A stretch of DNA of 64,000 bases from a virus. The stretch spans positions 62,001-126,000 of the IMG/VR virus record IMGVR_UViG_3300029922_000013; one strand, 5' to 3'. The position numbers and the translations under genes were made by a program. Shown in pieces: positions 32,740 through 40,787 of this stretch. The notes below the pieces were generated by a model. It was given only the letters and a program-made list of their open reading frames with translations, ran no database searches and was not told the DNA's origin. Positions within the stretch are counted from its first letter, which is position 1, and every line of letters starts with the position of its first letter.

Positions 32740-32760
32740 CCTTTATATATCATAAAGATT
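32740..32760 (-). promoter_or_regulatory. Late-type promoter box with adjacent AATCTTTA
   Basis: Minus strand AATCTTTATGATATATAAAGG, 15-35 bp before ATG 32725 of the adhesin gene. No -35. The rest of the gap to 32814 holds nothing else recognisable. Confidence 0.5.
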
Positions 32761-32814
32761 GCCGGTTTATCTTTTAACGCTAAATTGCTTACTTTACTAA
32801 ATAAATTCACATAC

Positions 32815-33912
32815 TTATGGTTGATAACTTGCCAACTGCCACGAAAGTTTGTAATTGGAGGTGTCTAGTGGCATATTCCAGTCAACTGTAAAAAAGGAAG
32901 AGCTTTTGTTCCTAATCAAAATAGGTTGAAATTGTGGGTTGCTATCTGTACTATTTGTGAATTCTGCCAAAACCACATAATCTCCTGTGGCTAGAGGGGT
33001 AGGCAGAGAAATGGTAAGCGTTGTCGCTCCACTTCCTATAGGATACTCCCCTATTTGAGATATAGCTGCGCTTACCACATAATCTATCGCGTAATCTCCG
33101 GTATTTGTAGGATAGTTCCAGGTAGCCGTAAAGCTACTAGTAAGATGTCCAGAGGTCTTAGCGGTTATGGTAATAGGCTGGTATTCCACTCCGCTGAAAG
33201 GATCTAAAAGATTCGTGAATTGGGCCAATACTACAAAACTATTACTGATTTGGTCCACCGATAGTGGCACTGTCACGGAAGTAGCACCTAGGCCAACTGG
33301 GAAAGTACCGGCTACCCTAGCTGGGGTAACTGAAGTCCCGCTTGAGCTACCACCACCGACCAATTGTGTTATGTTACTTTGAGTTAGACCTGAGACCGTT
33401 CCAGCATTGTTGAATACGGTTATGTATGCAAATGGAAGAGTATTTGCCGTTGGGAGAGGTAGTTCAGAAGTTTCATTAACTGCAGCTGCGAGAGAGCCAG
33501 CCGAAAAAGAAGGCCCGACAGATATTCCCACGTTAGAGGAAGTATCCAACCACAGTAAAACCTGCTGATATTGGCCACTAGTAACTGACAGGGCTACGCT
33601 AGCACCAGTAGAAGTGGTAACATTTCCAGTAGGTGAAGTTGGTATTGTTGCAGTTGCTGACGATAAAAAAGGTACCGTATTATTAATGTAAGAGATGCTT
33701 CTCTGGATATTTGAATCTGGATTAGAAGGTAGACTCGTGGCTATAAGAACTTCGTGACCCAGGTTTATAAAGGGGACCACATTTAGAGGTGGCTCTAATT
33801 GAAAATTAATAGAAGTAAGAACTTCTTGAAGAGTCAAACCTGCAGTCGCGGCTATTTCTGAGAGAAGACCTCTTAATACTATTTGGCGACTATCGATTGG
33901 TTTAAATGCCAT
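32815..33912 (-). CDS. Tail fibre-like protein with repeated C-terminal domains
   Basis: 365 residues, beta-rich. Seen: an N-terminal 45-residue helical segment, a middle domain, then two related domains at about 205-285 (FVVLAQFTNLLDP, ATWNYPTNTGDY) and 290-365 (YVVLAEFTNSTDS, PQFQPI, DWNMPLDTSNY). The last domain is clearly related to the C-terminus of the 1276-residue neighbour (PQFQPIDV, KWNMPTDTANY). Terminal position and repetition suggest receptor binding. It is 11 bp downstream of that gene and co-transcribed, with AGGG before ATG 33912. Confidence 0.7.
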   Translation of the reverse strand: MAFKPIDSRQIVLRGLLSEIAATAGLTLQEVLTSINFQLEPPLNVVPFINLGHEVLIATSLPSNPDSNIQRSISYINNTVPFLSSATATIPTSPTGNVTTSTGASVALSVTSGQYQQVLLWLDTSSNVGISVGPSFSAGSLAAAVNETSELPLPTANTLPFAYITVFNNAGTVSGLTQSNITQLVGGGSSSGTSVTPARVAGTFPVGLGATSVTVPLSVDQISNSFVVLAQFTNLLDPFSGVEYQPITITAKTSGHLTSSFTATWNYPTNTGDYAIDYVVSAAISQIGEYPIGSGATTLTISLPTPLATGDYVVLAEFTNSTDSNPQFQPILIRNKSSSFFTVDWNMPLDTSNYKLSWQLASYQP

Positions 33913-33923
33913 ATATTACCCTA

Positions 33924-36900
33924 TTAATTATTCAGTATTGCTGTCCAAGACAAGACATAATTTGCCGTATCCGTTGGCATATTCCATTTCAAAGTAAATC
34001 CAGTAGTAGCCTGAGCTGTTACGTCGATAGGTTGGAATTGCGGATTCGTATCCGTGGTATTTAAGAAATTGGCAGTCACAGAATAGGCGGTACTAGCGTA
34101 TGCCGTACTGAGCGTGATAGCCTTACTGGTTGCACCACTCGTCAAAGTCGTTTTACCACTAAATATCCCTAACATCGTTAGAACTTGAGCAGCAGTTAGA
34201 TCTGCAGCATTAGCCGTACTACCAGTATTGTTACCTTTGATAGTATCAGCCGGCATTTGAGCCAAGTTAGTATTGGTAATGACGTTGGTTCCAGATACAC
34301 TTGCAGCAGTCCCAGACGTATTCGCCGCGTTATTCGGAATGTCCCCCGAAGCTAAAGCTCCCCATGCTGGAGCGGCAGATACCGATCCCGTTCCAGTTTG
34401 AGTTAGGAATTGTTTTGTGGCCGTGGTATTACCTGCAAGTCTGGCTGGTGCTGGAGTTGCATTTTCATATATAATATCACCCAATGTGGTCATTGGGTTA
34501 GTGAACGGAGTAGACCAAGTCATGGCCGTTGAACCGCCAGCCTGGGATGTTAGGACTTGGCCAGCACTACCAACGGTTGTTGGGAGATTGAAATTGTATG
34601 CGGAAGTTGCACCACCGTTTTGTACGGTGATGGATGCTCCACCTACTCCTGTAACAGCGAAACTAAGTTGACCTGTTTGGACAGCATTGATACCTAAAGT
34701 AGGAGTTGCTGTAAACGAAGGATCTGAACTAGTTCCTTGACCAGCAAGAAGTGTTCCAGCAGCAGCCGCAGCCAGTTGAGTAATGGCAGAGGTTCCAGCA
34801 CCAATCAGGACACCGTGATTTGTCAGTGTCGTTTGGCCAGTACCGCCATGATTCACAGCGATGGTGGTAGCATTCCACGTACCAGTTGTGATAGTTCCAA
34901 CGGACACCAGAGCCGAAGCCGTAGTTAGCCCACTAAGAGTGGTAAGGGTGGAATTAGTAGTCGCTACTAGTGAAGTTACCCCAGTATTCGAGATGGTCAC
35001 GTCTCCAGTTACAGCAGTTGCTGTAGCAACATTTGATCCATTACCGAGCAAGATATCCGCACTTGGAAGAGATGCTAATTTGGAGAAAGCAATTGCTGCA
35101 GAGCCAGATACCTGAGTATTTGTAATTCCACCAGCCTTGACTTCTAGCTGATCACTGCCATTGATATCTATAGTAGAATTATCAACATTAACTGAAATTT
35201 TTGTACCACTTCCACCTGAAATAGCGCCGGTAGTGGAGAATGCAGTGGAAGCGATTTGTGTTTCAGTAATTCCCGCATTTTTAACGGAGAAAACTCCACT
35301 TACTAATTGAAGTGTTATTCCATCTGCCGAGTATGCTCCTGCTGAAGAAAACTGGACCCAAGTGATAGCAGTCGTGCCAAGTGTCCCGCCTGGTTGGGAA
35401 GTGCAGACAAAACCTAAATCGGCATTGACAGTACCTTCTTGTACAAATACAGCAGCCGCTGGGACTTCAGCCCAAGTATTCATATCTGAAGAACGTGCCC
35501 ACGCTCCAGAAGCGGAAACGTATATCCCGTTATTTGCTGCTGTGGACTGATTTTTAACTAAAACACGAGAAGAGCTTGTGGTGAACCCATCAATTGTTTG
35601 CTCACCGGACAGGGTAATGTTAGCCGTAGTAGCTACCAAAACTGCATTTTTCCAAGAAGTAGCGTTGATAAAATTGTCAACATAGCTTTTGTTGACCAAA
35701 TCATTTGGATTAACAGGAGTGCTACTATTTGTAGGTGTAAATCCGCCAAGATTGATAGCGCCAGACATCGTTCCACCAGCAAGAGGTAGATATATAGCCG
35801 ACAAGCTTGGAATGTCTGCGGAAACGAGAGACCTAAAGGTAGGCTGAGCTGCCGATCCAGTAGATGGCCCCGCAAACACAGTATTGGCAGTTTGAGTACT
35901 AAGGGTAAAAGTTAAAGTTCCGGAACTAGTTACCGGACTTCCAGAAATAGAATAAATGGGTGTTGAACTTCCGTCCGAGAGGGCGACAGAAGTAACGGTA
36001 CCACTAGTGGCAGGACTTGCCCAAGATGGGATTCCGCCAGACACTGTAAGTATTTGTCCTGTGGAACCAATGCCCAACTTGGACAACACGTTGGTCGCGC
36101 TAGCGTACAAAGTGTCACCAGTTGTGTACGAACTTAGTCCGGTACCACCATGTGTTGGTCCTATTGCAGTTCCATTCCACACACCGGTCGTAATGGTTCC
36201 GATAGACGCAAGACTAGAAGCTGTGGTAAGAGCAGACAGACTAGTGAGAGTTCCGTTAGAAGTAGCCACTAAACTGGTAGCTAATGACCCAGCAGTAGTC
36301 GTTACGTCACCAGTTAATGTTGGGAATTGACCTGCTTGCAAAGTTCCAGATGCTTGTGTTGTAAGAGAAACTGTGCCAGAAAGTTGAGAAGTTGGCAGAC
36401 TCAAAGAAGAAAGGGTGGTTAGCGTGGAATTGGAGGTAGCTGTGATATTAGCAGCATTCCCAGAAATATTTCCAGATACTTGCGATCCAGGCAAAGAAAG
36501 GCTTGAAAGAGTAGTAAGGGTACTGTTACTAGTAGCAGTGATATTGGCAGCTGTACCCGTTGTATTTTGATTTAACGTAGGAATATCAGCTACAACAATA
36601 GTTCTAAATGTAGGTGCTCCTGATGATCCATTAGGTGCAGCCAAAAACGTATTTGCGGCTTGATTTTGAAAACTAGAAAGAGTTAGGTTACCAGTGCTAG
36701 TAATCGGAGTATTTGTAACATTAAACAATCCAGTAGAATCAACTAACCCAACTGAAGTGACCCCAGTACTTGGAATCGAATAGTAACCTAACGTTCCCGA
36801 ACCGTTCGTACCATAATATTTCGTATTACCTGGGGTTGCGGAATCGTTAACTAAAGTTACCGTTCCACCAGTATTTACTAAAGAATCTGAGAAGACTAAT

Positions 36901-37754
36901 GCCGAACCGCCTGCTTGCCAGGTAGGAAGGGCTCCGGGACCGTTTGAAGTGAGAACATATCCGCTAGTACCTAAACCTGAAACCTGCTGTAGGGCGCCTG
37001 TAGAAGTCAACCCACCTGCTAGTACCGCGTAAGGTGTAAAAGAAGTGTTTCCAGTACCGCCTTCAGAAACTGAAGCTGGATTTGGACCAGCGCCACTTGG
37101 GACGTTCCCAACACCCATCATTTGGCCATCGATCCAAATTTGAGTAGTGCTCATCACTATACCAATTTTTAGATCGGATTCGTTAGTACCAGTTGGGGCA
37201 GTCGTACTAAAAGCTCCTGCGGAAGTCAGCCAAACTGGCTTGCCGATATCGCCTGTGGCAAAATCAGTATCACTGGAGCCTAGAGTGTAAGAACCGAATG
37301 AGTAAACCGTTATGCCTTGTCCAGCGGATACGCTGGTGGTAGAGAAAGCTATACCAATCGCCCAAAACTCGTCTGCCGTAACAGTATTGTAATCGGCTTT
37401 GTAAACTTCATCTGTTGATTCTGAGAGAGAGTTCATTCCCCATCGAACAATGTAAGAAGTATCTGCCGTGAAAGATTCACCAGCAATAAAAGTATTTGAT
37501 ATTGCAGAAGAAGTGGCCACTGAAGACCAACTTAAGTTCCCAGAGCCATCGTTTTTAAGAAATGTCCCGGCTGTTCCCTGGGCATTTGGCCAGAACACAG
37601 CATAGCTGGTAGTAGTGGCGGAAGCAAATTGGGTAAGATTTCCAGAAGTAGCTCCGTCAACTTGTAATCCCAACACACTTAGGGTGTTGAGAGATAGATC
37701 TACAGTTCTAGGGGCACCGTTTTGGAGTTGTAGAAATTTCGAATAAACACTCAT
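33924..37754 (-). CDS. Long tail fibre protein (1276 aa)
   Basis: 1276 residues, Ser/Thr/Gly-rich beta-repeat protein. Seen: N-terminal SKFLQLQNGAPRTVDLS shared with the 770-residue neighbour (likely a common attachment point); a domain at about 105-220 (GKPVWLTSAGAFSTTAP) that the neighbour carries at its C-terminus; many repeats of the types GTGQTT, LTTLSSLSLP, TGTWNATTI and SADIPSLSA; a domain near 690-800 (TSWKNAVLVATTANITL, LVKNQSTAANNGIYV) common in phage fibres; and the lectin-like C-terminus shared with the 365-residue protein. It is likely a trimeric fibre shaft plus tip. Confidence 0.8.
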   Translation of the reverse strand: MSVYSKFLQLQNGAPRTVDLSLNTLSVLGLQVDGATSGNLTQFASATTTSYAVFWPNAQGTAGTFLKNDGSGNLSWSSVATSSAISNTFIAGESFTADTSYIVRWGMNSLSESTDEVYKADYNTVTADEFWAIGIAFSTTSVSAGQGITVYSFGSYTLGSSDTDFATGDIGKPVWLTSAGAFSTTAPTGTNESDLKIGIVMSTTQIWIDGQMMGVGNVPSGAGPNPASVSEGGTGNTSFTPYAVLAGGLTSTGALQQVSGLGTSGYVLTSNGPGALPTWQAGGSALVFSDSLVNTGGTVTLVNDSATPGNTKYYGTNGSGTLGYYSIPSTGVTSVGLVDSTGLFNVTNTPITSTGNLTLSSFQNQAANTFLAAPNGSSGAPTFRTIVVADIPTLNQNTTGTAANITATSNSTLTTLSSLSLPGSQVSGNISGNAANITATSNSTLTTLSSLSLPTSQLSGTVSLTTQASGTLQAGQFPTLTGDVTTTAGSLATSLVATSNGTLTSLSALTTASSLASIGTITTGVWNGTAIGPTHGGTGLSSYTTGDTLYASATNVLSKLGIGSTGQILTVSGGIPSWASPATSGTVTSVALSDGSSTPIYSISGSPVTSSGTLTFTLSTQTANTVFAGPSTGSAAQPTFRSLVSADIPSLSAIYLPLAGGTMSGAINLGGFTPTNSSTPVNPNDLVNKSYVDNFINATSWKNAVLVATTANITLSGEQTIDGFTTSSSRVLVKNQSTAANNGIYVSASGAWARSSDMNTWAEVPAAAVFVQEGTVNADLGFVCTSQPGGTLGTTAITWVQFSSAGAYSADGITLQLVSGVFSVKNAGITETQIASTAFSTTGAISGGSGTKISVNVDNSTIDINGSDQLEVKAGGITNTQVSGSAAIAFSKLASLPSADILLGNGSNVATATAVTGDVTISNTGVTSLVATTNSTLTTLSGLTTASALVSVGTITTGTWNATTIAVNHGGTGQTTLTNHGVLIGAGTSAITQLAAAAAGTLLAGQGTSSDPSFTATPTLGINAVQTGQLSFAVTGVGGASITVQNGGATSAYNFNLPTTVGSAGQVLTSQAGGSTAMTWSTPFTNPMTTLGDIIYENATPAPARLAGNTTATKQFLTQTGTGSVSAAPAWGALASGDIPNNAANTSGTAASVSGTNVITNTNLAQMPADTIKGNNTGSTANAADLTAAQVLTMLGIFSGKTTLTSGATSKAITLSTAYASTAYSVTANFLNTTDTNPQFQPIDVTAQATTGFTLKWNMPTDTANYVLSWTAILNN
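35803..36021 (-). repeat. Fibre module repeat, copy 1
   Basis: Encodes TSVALSDGSSTPIYSIS through FRSLVSADIPSLSA. A close homologue lies at about 39085-39312 in the next fibre gene, similar at DNA as well as protein level, so the two genes may recombine with each other. Confidence 0.6.
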
Positions 37755-37815
37755 GTTATCTTCCTCTTAACTGCATTAATCTTTTTTGAGAAATTCGTCA
37801 TCTATCAACCCTAGT

Positions 37816-37857
37816 TAAAGATTGCCGTTTTCGAGGCGTTCAAAGGGTTTATATCAT
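37816..37857 (-). promoter_or_regulatory. Late-type promoter box and AATCTTTA leader element
   Basis: Minus strand TTATGATATAAACCC (box 37857-37848) followed 27 bases later by GGCAATCTTTA (37823-37816), then AGGAAG and ATG 37754. It starts right after the terminator of the upstream fibre gene. Confidence 0.55.
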
Positions 37858-37860
37858 AAT

Positions 37861-37893
37861 AAAAAGGGTTGACCACCAATGGCAGTCAACCCC
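37861..37893 (-). terminator. Rho-independent terminator
   Basis: On the minus strand GGGTTGAC, an 11-base loop and GTCAACCC, followed by TTTTTATTA. It ends the transcript of the 770-residue fibre gene 30 bp after its stop and is followed at once by the next promoter. Confidence 0.85.
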
Positions 37894-37922
37894 TTAATAT
37901 CATTAATTAATTGGGGTAAATG

Positions 37923-40235
37923 TTAATTTATTCCCATAGTTTGAACTTGGACCATGATGTTATTGGCATCTTTAACCATACCAACCTTAACAACAGCCGA
38001 AAGAGTTGCTGTAGGAGCGGTAGTGGTACAAGCGCCAGATGCACCCAGATAGAGTGGAAGTCCTGGGGTGAATCCATGCGAAGGTACATTGATATAACCT
38101 TCTTCGGTCACAGTGACTGCTCCACCAGCAGAAACTGCACCTGCTGGGTAAGCTAGACCGATAACGTAGAAGTTATCGTTAGTGGTGGTATCGTTATCAG
38201 CTTTCCACATATGGCCAGCAGTGCCGCCGCCATCAGTTGTACGTTCATATCTCAAGGCATACAAAGTACTTGCCGACAAAGCCTGATCTGAAATTTCAGA
38301 AGTGGCATTTTTAGGAGAAGACAACACTTCGATAGTGCTTCCAGCTCCATTTTGATCGGTAGTAATTCCGTCCGTGACAGCGCCGAGTTTAGCAGCAGTT
38401 ACGGCAGCATTGTTGATCTTAGAAGTAGTAACAGCATTTGCAGCAATCGTAGTTGCAAAACTACCAGTACCGGAACCAGTTACATCACCAGTCAAGGTGA
38501 TCGTTTGGTCGCCAGTGTTGGTTCCGCTTGAACTTCCGGAGAAGTTAGAAGCAGAAATTGCACCAGAGAAGTTCGCAGCAGCAGCCGTAATGGTTCCAGT
38601 GAGAGTAGGGCTTGCACTGAAAACAACGTTTCCAGTACCAGTCGTACCGGTAACCGTGTTACCTTGGATGGCTGCGATAGTAGCAGCTTCAGATTGCGAC
38701 TGAGTAGCAGCAGAAGTCGTAACGTCACCAGTTAACTGATTGATAGCGTTAACAGTAACAGCGCCAGTTGCACCGTTTACGGAAACAACGCCGTCAGCAA
38801 GAGGGGAACGCTGCCAAATAGTGCCATTGTAGATGACGAAATCGCCAACATAGTAGCTTTGTGAACCGCTACCAAGATTTTGGGTACCAGCGACAGATAC
38901 GCGATAAACCCAACCAGCAGTTCCGGTGCCGTCAGCAAGAGTTGGAGTGTTGGTAGAAGCATCCCATGCTCCTTTGTACTCCATGACGCTAGAAGGCAAT
39001 TGGCTAAGAGGAACTTTACCGGAACCATCCAAAGAAGCTACGCCGTTAGCAGAACCAACTTCGGTTTGGGTTACGTAAGTAGCAGACAAATCTGGGATAT
39101 CTGCAGAAACCAAAGATCTGAATCCTGGTTGAGCAGCAGATCCGCTAGATGGACCAGCAAATACTTTATTTGCAGACTGAGTGTTAAGAGTAAAGGTCAG
39201 ATTACCAGTGCTGGTAACAGGACTGTTAGAGATGGTGTAGATTGGTGTACTAGAACCATCAGCTAAACCGACAGAAGTTACGGTACCGCTCGTTGCAGGG
39301 GCTACCCACGATGCGGTCGACCCATTGGAAGTAAGAACGTACCCAGAAGTACCTATAGCAAGGTTGCCGTAAGTATTGGTACCGGTTCCTAAGATCAATC
39401 CACCAGTTGCAGTAGCTGGGGCAAGTGCGTTAAATGCAGCTGCAGCTGAAGTCTGGCCAGTACCGCCGTTTGCTATTGCAATCGTAGTACCATTCCAAGT
39501 ACCGCTGGTGATTGTCCCAACGGAAGTTAAGCTGGAAGAGAGTACGTTAGATGCCAAAGTAGAGCCAGTGAGAGTTCCAGCAGGAGCAACTACGGCATTA
39601 CCGCTAGCAGCAGTGATCAATCCCTTAGCATTTACAGTAAAGGTGGGAATGGATGTTGAAGAACCGAAACTGCCCACATTTAGGTTGACAGTCGCCAAAG
39701 TAAAGGCAGCGGCTCCCGGACCACTCGCTGTGCCATCTCCGGTCAAGCTAGTGATAGCACTCGTGGAAAGGTTGGCGAGGGCGTTATCGATACCAGCCAA
39801 TGCGCCCATGACTGTTGGAGCAGTAGGGGTGAAAAAGTTATAAGTAGCCGTATCTCCAATGAGAGAAGACCCTGCATCAACCCCACTAGTAAGAGTGGTT
39901 GTTCCTGCAGTTGGGGTTTGTGACCCACTACCGCTAGTCAGGGTGGCCATGTTGTTGGAGTGTGCTAGGTTCCAAGCAGCGATTTGAGCTGCAATCGTAG
40001 TCGAACCATTGAACACTAGGGCAATTGAGTTGCCGGCTGCTCCAGGGTTATTTGCCGTAATCGTTACGGAAGTAGACGTTCCAGGAATCGTCCCAGTAAA
40101 GGAGCTATAGGCTCCTGTTTGTGAGAGAAGTGTTGTTCCAACTTCGAGAGCTTGGACCTGGAGAGTATTTGCTGACAAGTCAATAGTTCGTGCTACGCCA
40201 TTGACTAATTCTAAAAACTTACTGTAAGTAGACAT
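37923..40235 (-). CDS. Tail fibre protein (770 aa)
   Basis: 770 residues, paralogous in parts to the 1276-residue fibre. Seen: the shared N-terminus SKFLELVNGVARTIDLS, a module GNSIALVFNGSTTIAAQI near 70, repeats (GTGQTSAAAAFNALAP, SADIPDLSATYV), a phage-fibre domain with GDFVIYNGTIWQRSPLADGV near 465 and SVNGATGAVTV, and a C-terminal beta domain GLPLYLGASGACTTTAP. It has its own late-type promoter and terminator, so its level may be set separately from the other fibres. GAGG lies 9 nt before ATG 40235. Confidence 0.8.
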   Translation of the reverse strand: MSTYSKFLELVNGVARTIDLSANTLQVQALEVGTTLLSQTGAYSSFTGTIPGTSTSVTITANNPGAAGNSIALVFNGSTTIAAQIAAWNLAHSNNMATLTSGSGSQTPTAGTTTLTSGVDAGSSLIGDTATYNFFTPTAPTVMGALAGIDNALANLSTSAITSLTGDGTASGPGAAAFTLATVNLNVGSFGSSTSIPTFTVNAKGLITAASGNAVVAPAGTLTGSTLASNVLSSSLTSVGTITSGTWNGTTIAIANGGTGQTSAAAAFNALAPATATGGLILGTGTNTYGNLAIGTSGYVLTSNGSTASWVAPATSGTVTSVGLADGSSTPIYTISNSPVTSTGNLTFTLNTQSANKVFAGPSSGSAAQPGFRSLVSADIPDLSATYVTQTEVGSANGVASLDGSGKVPLSQLPSSVMEYKGAWDASTNTPTLADGTGTAGWVYRVSVAGTQNLGSGSQSYYVGDFVIYNGTIWQRSPLADGVVSVNGATGAVTVNAINQLTGDVTTSAATQSQSEAATIAAIQGNTVTGTTGTGNVVFSASPTLTGTITAAAANFSGAISASNFSGSSSGTNTGDQTITLTGDVTGSGTGSFATTIAANAVTTSKINNAAVTAAKLGAVTDGITTDQNGAGSTIEVLSSPKNATSEISDQALSASTLYALRYERTTDGGGTAGHMWKADNDTTTNDNFYVIGLAYPAGAVSAGGAVTVTEEGYINVPSHGFTPGLPLYLGASGACTTTAPTATLSAVVKVGMVKDANNIMVQVQTMGIN
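39085..39312 (-). repeat. Fibre module repeat, copy 2
   Basis: Homologue of 35803-36021; encodes TSVGLADGSSTPIYTIS through FRSLVSADIPDLSA. Same orientation. Confidence 0.6.
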
Positions 40236-40270
40236 GTTGTGTTACCTCTTTTTTTAATTATGTGTTGCTT

Positions 40271-40297
40271 TAAAGATTATCCCTTGTTTTATAAACC
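40271..40297 (-). promoter_or_regulatory. Late-type promoter box with AATCTTTA
   Basis: Minus strand GGTTTATAAAACAAGGG then ATAATCTTTA (40278-40271), 36 bp before ATG 40235. TTATAAAAC replaces TGATATAAA; the downstream part matches the 43.6-kb copy closely. Confidence 0.45.
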
Positions 40298-40322
40298 AAT
40301 ACAATTTATTGATATTAAAGGA

Positions 40323-40769
40323 CTATAATTCACCGAAGACTTGCGAGAGTATCTGAAGGTCTTGATTTGATGGATTAACTATGTTTGGGACAATTGTCCC
40401 ACAAAACACTATAAAATCGCCCATCCCAAAACCTGTGACACCATCATCTGGACGAACATTCTGGAGTGATCCAGATATGCTCATGTAAATAGGATCTCCT
40501 AGACTAAAACTATATCCGGTCAAATTTTCTAACCGACCACCCGAAATGACTGGTCCGGTAGCATTCGCGGCAATCCGGACTTGCGCGTAACCAACAAAAC
40601 TGGCCACAGAAACGTCGCTACTCACATTGGTGGGATAAACAAAGCTACCAGTTATGCTTAATGGGGTTCCTTGCGGAATAGCTGTAGGATTACCATTAGT
40701 ATAGTTAGTCACAAGTGCTATACTTGATCCATTCGCTTGGCTACCAACAAAATTTGGATTATAGCTCAT
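40323..40769 (-). CDS. Small beta-domain virion protein (148 aa)
   Basis: 148 residues, one beta domain. LGDPIYMSISGSLQNVRPD and GDFIVFCGTIVPN resemble the domains GLPLYLGASGAC and GKPVWLTSAGAF of the two fibre proteins, so it is probably a stand-alone copy of that module, perhaps a fibre tip or decoration protein. GAGGGGA lies before ATG 40769; 18 bp downstream of the 908-residue gene. Confidence 0.6.
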   Translation of the reverse strand: MSYNPNFVGSQANGSSIALVTNYTNGNPTAIPQGTPLSITGSFVYPTNVSSDVSVASFVGYAQVRIAANATGPVISGGRLENLTGYSFSLGDPIYMSISGSLQNVRPDDGVTGFGMGDFIVFCGTIVPNIVNPSNQDLQILSQVFGEL

Positions 40770-40787
40770 ATTATAAGATTCCCCTCA

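Noticed and set aside
38374-39843. Long plus-strand frames opposite the 770-residue fibre gene
   Set aside because: Val/Pro/Ala-rich translations are the antisense of Thr/Gly/Ser repeats; no ribosome sites or promoters.
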